Shown here: positions 20,940 to 33,204 of the stretch, one piece after another
Position numbering within the stretch: position 1 is the first letter of the stretch
Layout: the number at the start of each line of letters is the position of its first letter
DNA from: Chrysoporthe austroafricana
Lineage: Eukaryota; Ascomycota; Sordariomycetes; Diaporthales; Cryphonectriaceae
Direction: 5' to 3'
Assembly: GCA_001051155.2 (NCBI GenBank)
Contig: JYIP02000009.1
Coordinates: 1,984,001 to 2,048,000, forward strand
DNA length: 64,000 nucleotides
Notes under the pieces: model-generated
Database searches by the model: none
The model's input: only the letters and a program-made list of their open reading frames with translations
Told to the model about the DNA's origin: nothing
Position numbers and translations under genes: made by a program

Positions 20940-23261
20940 AGTAAACTATTTGGCTCTAATTAATCGATCTTTCATTTCGTTTGCTAGCGGCAATAAGTAT
21001 CGATTTTTGATAATAATATCGTTAAGCTATTAATAATCTATACAAAGTCGTAATTTATTATTCTTTTTGAATATAAATAGGATAGGGTATCTTGCTAGTA
21101 ATCGCGATAATCGTATATAGCTTCGCTTTAAGTTTTCGTCAATATATTCCTTAAGCGTTTCGAATCTTACTTTATCAAGCTTGTAAATAGAGAAGAATTT
21201 CGGCTATATCCCTTCTTTTAAAAGAATTTCGTAATCGTATAGGCTATACTCTAATAATCCCGTATCGAACTTCCTTTGCTATAATTTCTTGAATTCGTAA
21301 TACTCTTTTAGCACGTTTTCAAATGCCAGTATTGGTCTTTCTTTATTTTCTGCAATCTGTAAGAATATAAAATACCGTTATGCGTATTTCTTTTTGCTAG
21401 CTTCCTGTCTTTAAGGCTTTCGTACTTCTAATAGTTTCGGATATTTATTAGGTGCCAAGCCAAACTGCCTTCTAGCATATTCATGCTATAAGAGCTATAT
21501 TTCTTTATAGTTCTACAATTCGCATTTTTTCGTATTATTCCATATTTAACTGTATTTCTATTAATCGATAGTTATTTATAATTTTAATCCGTCTTTAACT
21601 TTCGTCCGGAAGTTCAAAATATCCGTAACCTTTCCCTGTATCGTAGCTTATCTTTTAACCTTAAGGGTATTTATAAGCCTGTTTAAGCGCATTTCTCTTA
21701 TATTATCCTTAATAATTAAGTCTTTTCCTTTACTAATAATTGCAACCTTTTCAATAAGTACGGCTTATTCTTATAAAATCTGGCTAATAATCCAATCGAT
21801 TTGAGGATTATGCTTTTTAAACCAAAGTATTCCCAAAATCAATTTATAGTATGCTATATCTGTAATGTCAAAAGTAATATTTGTCGTAAAGCCTTGGATC
21901 GAAATAAGTAAATAATCAGTTTCCGTATCGATTATATTTTGGTTATACGTAACCGATTTTCTTTCTATAGTATTAAGCTTGTAAGGATCTTTTTTCTATA
22001 TTCAGAGGATTCGTTCCTTATTAATAACTTTTAGCGAAATGAAATTTCTTTGCATATTACTATTCAATAATGTGCTATATCGTTATCCGTTAATATATGC
22101 ATTTAGAACGATATGCTCTTTATCTTTCTCGATAATAGCGCATAGAGATTTTATAATCCTGATCGGCTATTATCCTTTTACAAGCGATCCTTCCCTTTTG
22201 GGGTTTTTTAAGCGTTTTTCGCTACTTGCTATGCTAGCTTTTTTGCTTAAGCATAGCCTTTCTGCCAATTCTTCTCAATCTTTTGCAGCCTATGCTATTC
22301 TTTGGCTTTATCCTATATATATATAGAGCATGCCATTATATAGCATTATCCCTATATAGTTTTTCTATCGATATACGTTTGCGGGCAGTTATCCGGTAAT
22401 CCAATATATGCATTATTATTTTCAATATGCAAGACTTTTCTGAATTTTCCCCTTTTTTCTATAACGGGATAAATCAATTAGTTTTATTCTTTAAATAGGA
22501 ATTAATCTTATTTGACTTTCTCGCTAAAATATATTTAGTAATTATAATAAATGCAGTTAATCCAAGCAAGTTTATAATGATAAAAGTATAAGTAACTAAT
22601 CTTTCTATCCTTTTGGGATAGGCATTTATTATTCTGAAATAATATGCTTTGGAAGAATTCTTTTATTATAAGCCTATAAATAATATATTCAATTTCTATA
22701 TATTTGATTATTTATTTGCAATTCTAGCAATCTTTTTGCTGGAAATGGGCTATTTCTTCCGATAGTTTTTCATTGAAAGTTAGAATTAATAAGTTATCCG
22801 ATTATTTATCAGAATATATTAATTCTTTAGCAATACTGCTAAGTATTAATAATTCTGGTTATACGATACCGATTTCTTCTTCTATTATATTGCTCTATTA
22901 TTATTCCAGATAATAATTCAAAAAATATTTCCTTAAGTCTTCCTTATTCTATAAAGGTTTCTTGCTAGAATAATCGGAATCGCTATCCTGGATAACAGTA
23001 TTATAAAATAAGCTTTTCCTGCTTATAACGAATTATCGCTATCTCTAAAGCTTGCGTAAAAATTATCCTAAACTTTCTTTTTCCGAAAAATGCAATATAT
23101 AATAATCTTAATAGCAAATTGTCTAGCTAAGGCTGCTATAATCAGAATCCCTTGTTTATTCCGGTAGAATATTTTTATCTAGCTAATTGGGTTCTTATCG
23201 CTAAGCGATACTAAGCTATCTTTCTAGAACTAGCTTCCATTCTCGCTTCTTTTATTCTTAC

Positions 23262-23600
23262 TAGCAATTACGGGCAATATAGCCTTTCTTGCCGCAATTG
23301 TAATAAATAATTCCTTTGCATTATCCATATACGAGAATATCTAATTCTATAGGCTTAGCATGCATAATGCCCGAATAGGCCGTACTATTTTTGCCTTTAT
23401 GCTAAAACCTGCGCTTCCCAATATTTGGCTAATATCGCAAGATAATACTATAGTTTTTCTGCTATTATTGCTATCGTTCGTACAATCGGTTATCGATACG
23501 GATTGCTTTATTAATAAACTCGCTAAGTTCCTCAAATCGGTCTTCCTTATAGAATTCGTCCTTAATTTTTTCTTTAAGTCCGGCATAATAGGTATCTATA
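23262..23600 (-). pseudogene. Element B gag fragment with degenerate zinc knuckle
   Basis: Frame 23586-23347 resembles the gypsy gag capsid end (DLKKKLRTN, LASLLIKQSV). Downstream at about 23312-23262 the minus strand reads NCGKKGYIARNC followed by a stop. This is a CCHC knuckle with the first cysteine and the histidine changed. Confidence 0.65.
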
Positions 23601-24237
23601 AAAGAATCGTTATCGTAATCGAGATAAGCGATAATTTGCCGGAATTTGGCTATATAATCCGCAGCTAAACCGGTTTATCGAAATGCCTCTAATTGCCATA
23701 TCGCAATATATCGTTCGTCCGGGTTTCCAAAAGTTTTAGTAAGAGCTAATTCGAAATTGGCATAGCGTTAGAAAATGCGCTTGGTTTCCTCTGAACGGAA
23801 TTCCTTATTATTATTTAAATAATTGCAAAAAGTTAGTTCCTATTATTAGAAGGCCGTTCTTTCAAAGCGGCTTTTTGCGAAATCGATCTTGTTATAAGTA
23901 ATTCTGAACTGGGTACCGTAATGCTTAAAATAAGCTTTAAGTTATATTAAGAAAGCTTAAAAGTCTTTTCGGGTACTTTTATAAAGGCTTAGCTTATCGA
24001 GCTTGAAAGCCTTAGTTTGCTAGAAAGCGTTAAGGCGGATAATTTCGTTCTTAACTTTTTCAAATTATTAATACAGAGCTATATTTTGCTATTAGAATTA
24101 TTCGTTAATAAAGGCAACCGATATTTCTTCCTAAAAAGCCTGGATATTAGACGAAAACGGGATCTGAAACGCTATAATATCCTGAATATTGCTTAAAAGG
24201 TATATACTGAACCGATCTTGAATAAGAATTATCAAAA

Positions 24238-24743
24238 TGTTATGAATGCTATAGCAAATCCTAAGATATACTGTAAAGTCAAAAGGTTTATACTAATAAG
24301 AGCGGTACTAAATATAGCCTCGAGCTTCAGGACAGGTTCATTGAGTATCGCAATATTCATAAGCCAATATAGCTATCAATAATAAATTCCAATTAATATT
24401 TAAATTGATAACTAGGGATTTTCCAATAGTCTATCTATTCGGGAAAAGGCAAGATGCTTTATCCTTATATTCTTCTCCTGTTATTATATTCTCTTAAAGG
24501 ATAATTTTGGATAATTCATATTTATAGTTATCTAACCTTGTCGTTCTTTCTGGATAACCCATATCCTTAGCTATCCAACCTTATCGTTTCCTCTGGATAA
24601 CCCATATCCTTAGCTATCCAACCTTATTGGTGAAATTAACTCTAACTCTAATTATGTAATTATAGTAGTTAGTTCTTAGCGTATTTGGTCCTTCCTTGTT
24701 TCGATTCGTTTATAGGGTTTGAACCACTTGCTGGTTTATAACA
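24238..24743 (-). repeat. 5' LTR of element B
   Basis: This right 506-bp LTR begins TGTTATGAAT and ends ATAACA. It matches the left LTR over its full length apart from scattered substitutions, nearly all of the C/T and G/A kind. Confidence 0.92.
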
Positions 24744-24748
24744 AGACC

Positions 24749-26800
24749 GTTTTCGATCGAGAAATTTTTGTCCGACTTTGCTATTAACAGACCCGATTAG
24801 TAGGCTGAATCTTGGGCTATAGCGTCTTTGATTTGCTGTATAAAGGAAGGGGTTTAGCGAACGATAGGGAGGCTATTAAGCCTGGCTGCGTTTAGGAAAA
24901 ACGAAAGTCCGGGTTGCGGATAGAGAGCAAAATATTCCTTTTTTAGTATTATCGTTATTGGCTAGTATTTGTCCTTTCCTTTCTCAGGGCGATATTCGGG
25001 CAGTCTGGATAGGGTATCGGCTTTCTCGTTCTGTCGGCCTGGTCTATAGTTAATGATAAACCAGTAGCCTGCTAGCTGCTATGCTTATCTAGCTTGGCGC
25101 TTATTCAGTATTCTAGCTATCGTAAAGTAGGCCAGGTTCTGGTGATTTGAGTAGACCTCGATTCTATATTTAGCGCTCTCGAAATAGTATTTCCATTTCG
25201 AGAAGCAATCCATAATAGCGAGGAATTCCTTATCGTAAATTTCATAATTGATTTCGGCTAGAGATATTTTCTTTGAATGGAACGCGATTGGGTGAAGCTT
25301 GCTATTTTCTGCCTTTTGCGAGAGTACGGTACTTAGCGTATAGTCCGAAGCGTCTGTTTTTATTGAGATAGGGATATCTGGGCTGTAATAATAGAGGATC
25401 GGTACGGTAGTAAAAGCTTCTTTTAGTTACTGAATGGACGATTTCATTTTATCTATTAGTTTCCAGCTTCTCTTAAGTTAGGTTTCCGTAAATGGTTTTA
25501 CGATTTTCGAAAAGCCTGGAATAAAGCGGCAATAGAAGTTTGCGAATCTTACGAATTGCTAGATATGCTTAAAGCATAACGGTAGGGACTAATTGAGGAT
25601 ATATTCTACTTTATCCATAAATATAGTAATATTTTGCTGGGTAATAACGTTCCTTAGGAATTCAACTTCCTATACTTTCTACTAGCATTTTCGAAAGGCT
25701 ATGGCTAGATTATGCTTTGTAAGCCGTTTCAGTATTTTGATTATTATCTTATCGTATTTTTCTAAGGTTTCCGTATAGATTAGAAGGTCGTTAAGGTAAA
25801 CTAGCATACTTTCGTTTATAAGGTCCTTGAAGATATGGTTTATTATAGCTTGGAAGGTTAAAAGAGCATTGATAAGTCCTAACGGCATAACTATATATTC
25901 GAAGAGTCTATACTTGCAACAGAAGGCTATTTTCCATTTATATCCTTTGGCTATGCATACTAGGTTAAAGCCTGTTTTTAAGTCTAGCTTGATTATAAAT
26001 CGGGCTTTGCGCAAACGGTTTTGGAATTCCGAGATTAGCAGGATAGAGTATTTGACGGGTATAGTCTTGCTATTTAGGTCCCGGTAGTCTACTACTGGCT
26101 TGAGAGGATCGATAGAGTTCTTTTTTTTTACGAATATGAGAGAGGTTCCGCAAAAGGCTTCCGAAAGACGAATTCGACCAGATCTTATATTTTTGTCAAT
26201 TTATAGTTTCAGGATTTGGAATTCCCTTTTACTCATATTATATATTAGTCCCTATAAGGGTTTTGCATTTTCTTTGAAATCGATTTTGTAATCCTATAGC
26301 TGATAGTCTGGTAGTCTTATAGCGGCTTCTTTGGATATAATAGGGAAATAAGCCCTAAATTCTGCTAAAACTTAATTTAGGGCCTCTTCCTCGGTTAGGG
26401 AAGCAATGCTTTCTGAGGGTAATACTTATTCGCAAGTATAATGCGAATAACGAAAGGAACTAAAAATAATATTCTTGGGATTCCCGAAAAAGCCCTTAAA
26501 TTAGTAGGATTAGAGCTATTATAGAAGCAAGATTATATCGAATTCAGTATCGAGCTGGCTTAATTCGCAAGATACTTTGGAAAAATGGGCGTAATATCGG
26601 AATATTATATTTAAGGCGAAGAAACGGCCCGAGGTTTTATCGGGGACCGAATTGAAAGCAATAAGGGCTTTTGCGATCTTCTTTTCCGTTCGTTTTATAA
26701 ATAGCCAGTCTGCTAGTAATTTGGACAAGACAGCTACGGTTAATCCCGTATCGAAAAAGACTCGGGCTGCGTATTGCAATCCGTTTAGTAAGATCAGAAA
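24749..26800 (-). pseudogene. Element A protease, reverse transcriptase and RNase H region (broken)
   Basis: Frame 26779-26519 holds an aspartic protease with the FFDTG active site and a C-terminal FDIILLL. Frame 26014-25682 holds the RT core: LDLKTGFNL, FEYIVMPLGL and YLNDLLIYT, where N replaces the first catalytic Asp of YLDD. The continuation toward 24749 contains RNase H-like sequence and ends at the element B insertion. Stops separate the frames. Confidence 0.82.
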
Positions 26801-27145
26801 TATAGGTACGATTGGCCTGGCAGTACTGGGCGTATTTAGTACTTTAATACCGCATACCTAGTTAGGGAAGCTTTTGTAGCGTTATAAGTTATTATCCGAA
26901 TCCAGTAATTCCTCGAAATATAGTTCCTTTAGTCTTTCGGTAATAGCATTAACCTTAAGCCTCTTTAAGTCCGTAACAAAAGCCTTTTCCGCAAGACGTT
27001 TTGTCCTATACGTAATAAGGGCAGCAAAGCGAAAGTTTAGCGAAGGCGGCAAGGACTTGCCGTTTACATCTTTCTTAGCGAAGCAAGCAAGCATTTGGTA
27101 GTTATCCCGGCTATAGCGCTAGCAGGCTTGACAGTCCTTTTTCCT

Positions 27146-29167
27146 TTAGTCGATATCCTTTTGGTCGATTTCCTTAAGGGCTTCCTTATTGGAATTCCAT
27201 ACCTTTTCCGTCTCTTTCTTACGCTTATCTCTTGATTGCGATTTGTCGGGGCGGTTTGAGGATAGAGCGGAATGCGTACGGTTGGGCTTATCGGGTTGGC
27301 CCGATCTCGAGCGCCTTGAAATCGAATTGGGCGCGCCTTTTCCCGATAAGCCCGGATTGGATAGCATATTTTCGTAAATCTGTCCGGCTTTTTGAATAGC
27401 AGCGAGGAATTCGTTATCGATATCGGGCAAAGCCCTCAAACACGAGTAGACTATCTTAATAATATCGTTAAGTAGGGTCTTGGCAATATATATTCTGAAA
27501 GTGGTTCCCAATTAATAGACTTTTTTATTAAATGCAATTAGCTTAGTAAAGTATTGGGCTATATTTTTTTCGTATCTGAGGTTTATTATTTTCTGGGCGT
27601 TAGTATATAGGGCAAATAGGTTTGTAAAACGTTTTTGGAATGCTATCGAATAGGCCGATTAATAATCTTTCTTTCCCAAATTGCGGAATTGCAAGGCTTG
27701 GGATTAATATTAAAGGCAAGCCTTATCGGTAAGCAAAAAGCCAACCCAGTTGATTTTTTGAAAATTCCGGGAAAAACTATTAGCGTAAGTTTCCATATAG
27801 GAAATAATAGCAAGATACTAGAGTCGAAATTTAGCCAGGTCCTTTCCGTTATACGAAAGAAGCTTATTCAAGTAGACCGGATTAACCTGGGTGCTTTATT
27901 GCGGGAGCCGACGCAAGAGGCTTAATAGCTTACAGGTATTGTTATCGTTATCCGGCAAGGGGTTTCTGTCGGCGATAGGTTTTGGAAGGGGGCCTTTCGG
28001 AAGGCTTTTGGGAGGTTTATCAGAATCTGAACTATCCGGGTCCGAATCCGGGAGACCCGGTATATAAGAGCGATAGGGAAGCGCGGAACCTGGGCGAAAG
28101 GTCCCTGTATACGCAGCTTCAAACTGCATGCGTGCCGTATTAGCGGTTCGGCTAGCTTGCGAGGCCAAGATATCGGCATTAGTGAAGGGAATGTTCGTTC
28201 CGAGCCTGGCTTCTGAGGAAAAGTACTTGGTAAGGGGTACGGTTGAGGCGGCGGGCTGAACCCGTTCTTGCGAGGCAGCCCTTATGCCCAAGCTTGCGAT
28301 AATTGATGCTATGCTGGGTTGTCGATAGGATTATTCCTGGGCTCGGTATTCCTGGATAGCTTCCTGAAGTAGACGTTCCATATCGTCTATCTGGCGACGG
28401 CCAGCTTTGTCTAGGTTTTCCGGGTTAATGTATTCCCGGGCCAGGAGGTTGTTGATACGTGCTTCTATCTGGCTAGCCCAGCTGCTGATATCCTTTTTGA
28501 AAGCCTTTGTTAAAGTAGCGGTTTGTTCAAAAGACTGGATTGCTTGGTTCTGCTAGCAGACCGCCCGATTTACGTTATCGATAGCTTTCGCTCGTTCTTC
28601 CTTATTATTAGTAAGAGTAGCGATAGTTCCTTAGATCTTTTCGGCGAAAAAGGAGCTGGCTTGCTCGATCTCTCGTTGGAACCGTTGGGCTTGCTGCTGA
28701 GTTGCTTCGAAGCCGGCTCGGTATATGGAAACTATAGCGTTATAATTATTCCTTATAGTAGAGTATTGGCTTTTGAGGTTCTTACGAATGGCGTAGTTAT
28801 CTAGGCGTTCTTTATTAATATCTCGGGCGAGGGCCCTGACGGCCTCGTATGAATCGAGAAGGCCTTGATGGATCTGGATTATCCATTCGGGAAGGTCCGT
28901 AATGACTATTTCATTTTGGGCGAGGTCGGGAGCGTCTTGCATGATAACCTCGAAGTCCTGGGGGTTGTAAAGGACGAGGGCATTGCCCTGAAGACTTTCT
29001 GGAAGGTCTCGCGATATGCTGACGTTCTGTCGTTGTTCTACTGTTAGGAATACTGGTAAAAGAGGTCTTTCTTGTTCGGAAAAGTAGTAGAGTTCTTCCC
29101 TGGTCTGAACCTGAGGGCTGGTAATCGGACGAGCAGGGGAGCCGAGGTCTGATTCGCTAGCAGGCAT
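27146..29167 (-). pseudogene. Element A gag (broken)
   Basis: A true ATG at 29167 opens a 178-codon frame (29167-28631) that continues after stops in frames 28291-27896 and 27511-27146. The first part is predicted to be helical and rich in Gln, Glu and Arg (QQQAQRFQREIEQ). The later part is rich in Ser, Pro and Arg. This end of the element is much less AT-rich than the rest, so long frames survive. It is assigned by position between 5' LTR/PBS and protease. Confidence 0.7.
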
Positions 29168-29229
29168 GAAGAAGTGTTATGATTGGTAGAAGATTTTAAG
29201 CGAAAAGGGGTAGCGGTCGCTTAGAGGGG

Positions 29230-29242
29230 CTTAACAGTTATT
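29230..29242 (-). promoter_or_regulatory. Putative self-priming primer-binding site of element A
   Basis: Directly inside the 5' LTR the minus strand reads AATAACTGTTAAG. Its complement CTTAACAGTTAT lies in the LTR at 29301-29290, a perfect 12-nt match, about 60 nt upstream of the LTR end and 60-70 nt downstream of a TATAAGTA box (29370-29363). This is the layout of Tf1-type elements, in which the 5' end of the mRNA, not a tRNA, primes reverse transcription. Confidence 0.6.
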
Positions 29243-29538
29243 TGTTATAAGGGCAGAAATCTGTGCTTGGAAGGGGTTTTCATTCAACGATAACTGTTAA
29301 GGTGTTCTAAGGAGTGCTGAAGAACCAGGTCTATCCTAGGTCTGTCGGGCTTGTTCCCGCCGTACTTATAGACCTTGATTCCGATATCTGCCTCAGGCAT
29401 CTATTGCATAGCCTCTTTCTCGTAGCAGTTGGGCATCTTTTTATCTGCCGTTAAGCGGGTCTTTGTGCCCAATGGCGCGTAACTCGTAATGCCTTAATAT
29501 CCTCCCTTCTTAGGGCACCTTTAGGTGTCCGTGTAACA
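29243..29538 (-). repeat. 5' LTR of element A
   Basis: This right 296-bp LTR, read on the minus strand, starts TGTTACACGG and ends TATAACA. It contains a TATAAGTA promoter element at 29370-29363. It is less RIP-altered than the left copy. Confidence 0.93.
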
Positions 29539-29543
29539 GCCTA

Positions 29544-30885
29544 TTACATGTACTATTTGAAAACTTTTGTCAGACGCTAGGTTTCGGGGTTTTATTTTAA
29601 ATTAACAAATAGTTCGTATGAAGAGAGAAGAAAGAATAAACAGCACATGGCTCGTAAGCAAGTCTTGGAATACTCTCAGACCGCTCAAAAACTTGCGCTG
29701 GAAGTAACTTATACCTCATCTATATATAATTACGTGAATCCAGATAGTATCCCATGCACACTTATACACGAGTTCTCCTCTCTTTATGGGACCAAGTTTA
29801 TTACAACTACAGCCATATTTCAACAACTACCATTCCCATTGCTTGCTCTCGGGGTAAGTCTGAGCCCCGTCGGCTTATCTTTCAGGTTTTTAGCAGTGGT
29901 GCCATTTGTCGCCATATAGCTTGAGAAAGACAAAGTAGTCCTCCCGCGACTCCTCCTACCTCTGCCCCTCTTCTGTCTTCCGTCTGCTGTGAAATACTGC
30001 CAGTGAAGGGTTCCTTCTTCCCGCTCTCGAACAATATGAGGGAACGTAACAGCATAAACTCCCGTCGGGCCTGTCCAGACTCCCGGGACAACAGTGTAAA
30101 AAGACCTATACCGGAGAAACGAAGCGGCGCCATCGCTAAAGTTGTCGCTACTATAGTGAGAGACATCAGCCACTATCAGCGCCACGTGATTACGACCGAA
30201 ACTCGATGGTAACGTAGCGAATAATTCCATGACACCCTCAAAGAGTGGTAGGCATGGCAATCTCAGAAGGTGCTGTCTATTGGCAGCTGTGTCAAAGATA
30301 TGACTCCATGCTGTCCTTAGCACAGGGCCTTCGCTTTTCGACAGAGGGGCTAGCCCGCCCATCTCAGATCATCCATAGTCCCCCGATGCAAGCAGAGCCG
30401 TGTCGTGTTGGTGTCTGTCAATTGTACGATAGTACAGAAGGAACAAGGGCAACGTTGAGACGTGCAGAGGTACCGGAGCATACGGAGGCACAAATACGGC
30501 ATTCGGTCCCCTCTAGTCGGCCTCTCTAGGATCATCGCACCGTTGCCGCCGTCCAATAGGCGTGTTTTGATATATTGTCAACGGAATAGGAATCGTCGCC
30601 TATCCACCTTGGGTTGAACGGATACCCGGGTAAATTACTCCTAGTAGGCTTGGCCTATGCGTGGCTCTTCCTTGCTAACAGTCATCTCAGTTTGCATGGG
30701 CCAGCTGTTTCTTCATCTTCTATCAATTACATCCACCTGTCCTTTCACTAGACCTTAATATGTCCAGTCTTCCCTCTCCAACCCCATCCAGCTCCATCCC
30801 AATCTACAGCCCCAAGTCCCGTTGGACCACTCCATATCGTCGTCTCCTCTCAGCCTCATCGCAGCTGCTGCGGTAAGCATGGTCG
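29544..30885. other. Flank of element A; no convincing gene
   Basis: Composition returns to normal. A 180-codon frame on the minus strand (30362-29820) is open but has no recognisable domain and low-complexity basic and serine-rich parts. I list it here rather than as a gene. Confidence 0.45.
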
Positions 30886-30889
30886 AAGC

Positions 30890-32407
30890 CCTATGGCAGC
30901 GGATACTACCAGCAACGAGGCTGGAAATGCCGGTTGCGTGGTTTGATGACGGCGATGACTCCGAGACGCTGTACACAAATGAGACAGGAAAGCTCCTAAG
31001 GGCCACGACAAGGTGAAATTCTTTCATTCTCATCATGCGAACCTTTTCCATTTTCGCCTCGATCTCACCTGCTGCGCAGTATCTCAAACACGGGCAACCT
31101 TTTTGCATACATAACTACGCCGAAGTCAAGCCCCACTGGTCTCCCACCACTCCGGTACATGGAAGAAGTGAGGAATGTACCTCAGGATAAGCTGAGATTT
31201 CCCTTTTCCACTGAGAAGGTAGGCTTGTGCACTGAGGCTTCGTTGGTGTGCAGACTAACTCCAAGCCCTAAATCTCAGGCGTAAATTCTCAGTCATATCA
31301 ATGGCCTCGCCATCAGTGAAGAGGTTTAGCAAGCGGCCCGTTTAGACCTGAACCGGGTACTTGAGAACCTCCTCGCTCCCATACAAGAAAGGTGTCCCCT
31401 CGGGGCCAGAAAGGCAATGCCGAGCTGTCCAGGTCAGGTGCATCGCTTCCTTTCTCCCCACTCCCCTCCCCAAAGAGACTATGTTGCCTACTTTTTATTT
31501 GTGTTCAGCCTGTCACCCTAATAATGGTCTAGACTGGACTCCGCTTCGCATCTATCACATTATCTCGCAGCTCTTCGCCCACATGTCAGCAGCACGCGTC
31601 ATTGTCAGCCCCGGTGAATGGCCGGCCATCTCGCTGCAGTATCTCAACGTTGTCTAAAAAGCCCCTGACGCTGTGCGGCAAAAGTATCACCCCTAACTAT
31701 AAGCGATTGCCAAGTACCTGAACCCGGAGATAAAAACGTGTGAGAGTCTGCCGGAGCGCCGCGAAGTTCGTGCGCCCTATCCTGATCCGTAAGGCCGCCT
31801 ACAGGGCCGAAGGCGAGGCAGTCGAAAAACTCGCCGGATGAATTCCTTCTCCGAAGGTATATATCTCCGAAGTATAGATCACCACTTCTTGTTCATTTTT
31901 CTTTCTGTTTGTTTGTTTTATTCTCTGTTATCTGGAAATTCCCGATGCTGGCATCACTTACTCGCTTCACCCCTCATCTAGTAACGATGCACACAACGGC
32001 GGTCGTCTCGTACACCTTCAAGGAAGGGTCCAGTCTCCCAACGGGCGTAACTGTTAATTTTACTGCTCTATAGCACAGTCTCGATCTAGATCTGCAGGAG
32101 CCCAATGCAGACGCCTTCGACCCGAAGCGCTAGGCCAGGAAGCGCCAGGGCTTTGACACTAGCAAATTCCAGTTCGCGTCGTCGTCGGACGACTGGCTTG
32201 CCCGGAGCGGCGGACGGTACCTTTATCCCAGTAAGTACTTCGCAGATGTAATAATCAAACTAAATTCAATACATTAAATCACGACTTACGAGATCAATTA
32301 TTTAGGAGGTTGTTACGAAACGCGCGGCTGATGGGCGGAAAAATGTTATAATCATGCCGGACATGGCTATACCAATTATGTTTAAAGAAATTCCAGTGGC
32401 AGCGTAG
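30890..32407 (+). pseudogene. Cytochrome P450 pseudogene
   Basis: Fragments of a fungal P450 appear in order on the plus strand: an N-terminal segment (about 30920-31016), YLKHGQPF (about 31082) and RYMEEVRNVP in a shifted frame (about 31155). A helix region follows, with GLDWTPLRIYHIISQLFAHMS and SLQYLNVV (31530-31655), KYLNPEIK (about 31715) and YTFKEGSSLPTGVTV (about 32010-32055). Next are DAFDPKR-stop-ARKRQGFD and FQFASSSDDWLA (32113-32200), the decayed haem loop GRYLYPSKYFADV (about 32210-32250), and a C-terminus ending PIMFKEIPVAA at 32407. The haem-ligand cysteine region is altered. In-frame stops occur at 32071, 32131 (a former Trp) and 32275, and frameshifts at several points. The order and spacing identify the whole gene body; the enzyme's substrate is unknown. 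No biosynthetic partner genes remain nearby. Confidence 0.8.
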
Positions 32408-32896
32408 GCTAGTGACTAGGAATGGGTTTACCGTTCTTGTACCGGTATGTATCTAGCAAACTCTGCATAAGCCCTTGTACTGTAAGTAAAATACTAAGTA
32501 ACAAATATGATATTGTGGCAAAAAGTCGATTATGGAGCTGAGGACATCAAAGCAAGCTCCTTGCATCGGTTACTGTCAAAATGAAAAGATTGGGAAAGAC
32601 TTTACGTTCATATTTATTAGTACGCCTGCCATTCAGGCAATGTTTTTATGCAAACGGACATGCTGCAAGCACACGAATGTGCGAACAATTTTCGTCATCC
32701 GGAAAATACCTTAATAATTATAACCTGATTACTAACTATAGAAACTTAATAACAACCTTCGCCTCAAGCATTCGGTCAACTACAAAGAGAAAAGATTATA
32801 GAAGTAAACCAGGCACTAATAAAAGCACAAGCACTAGCAGTTAAACTTACGTACTATAATACATATAGCAATATTTATTTGGGCTCGCTCCAGTCC
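32408..32896. other. Intergenic, AT-rich, no supported gene
   Basis: This is a moderately AT-rich stretch between the P450 remnant and a solo LTR. No motif was recognised. Confidence 0.5.
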
Positions 32897-32901
32897 CGCT
32901 A

Positions 32902-33204
32902 TGTTACACGGACACCCAAGGGTGCCCTAATAAGAGAGGAAGGATATTAAGGCATTGCGAGCTACGCGCCGTTGGGCTTGACCGGTGAATGCCCAACGTA
33001 GCAAGAAGGGCACCCAACTGCATAAGGAAGGGGGCTGTGCAATGGATGCCTGAGGCAGACGTCGGGAACCTAGGTCTATAAGTACGACGGAAACGAGCCC
33101 GTCGAACCAAGGATGGACCTGGTTCTTCAGCACTCCTTAGACCACCTTAACAGTTATTGTTGAATGAAGACCCCTTCCAAGCCCAGAACTCTGCCCTTGT
33201 AACA
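32902..33204 (+). mobile_element. Solo LTR of the element A family, TSD CGCTA
   Basis: The sequence runs from TGTTACACGG to CTTGTAACA (303 bp). It is flanked by CGCTA on both sides (32897-32901 and 33205-33209). It is opposite in orientation to element A, keeps the TATAAGTA box and the CTTAACAGTTAT motif, and shows little RIP. Confidence 0.93.

Larger units (their letters stand above)
17278..24743 (-). mobile_element. Element B: nested Ty3/gypsy chromovirus inside element A
   Basis: Two direct LTRs of 506 bp (17278-17783 and 24238-24743) and a flanking AGACC duplication (17273-17277 and 24744-24748) define a 7,466-bp insertion in element A's pol region. The minus strand carries gag, reverse transcriptase and chromodomain remnants in order. 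It is strongly AT-rich, with stops throughout. It must be younger than the insertion of element A, yet it is at least as damaged, so RIP acted on both after nesting. Confidence 0.93.
15590..29538 (-). mobile_element. Element A: RIP-decayed Ty3/gypsy chromovirus with nested element B
   Basis: Two direct LTRs of 296 bp each (15590-15885 and 29243-29538) enclose the element, and GCCTA flanks it on both sides (15585-15589 and 29539-29543), a 5-bp target-site duplication. Removing the nested insertion leaves about 6.5 kb. Coding remnants in order on the minus strand are gag, protease, reverse transcriptase, RNase H region, integrase and chromodomain, the Ty3/gypsy order. The two LTRs differ at about twenty sites, apparently all transitions of the G:C-to-A:T type, and coding frames are broken by TAG/TAA at former Trp or Gln codons. 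Solo LTRs of the same family occur at 32902-33204 and 57483-57782. Confidence 0.95.

Noticed and set aside
15590..29538. CRISPR-like or centromeric satellite interpretation of the AT-rich block
   Set aside because: LTR pairs, target duplications and gag-pol remnants explain the block as two nested retrotransposons.
29820..30362. 180-codon minus-strand frame as a hypothetical gene
   Set aside because: No recognisable domain, biased low-complexity tail, no supporting introns or conserved motif; kept only as a note.
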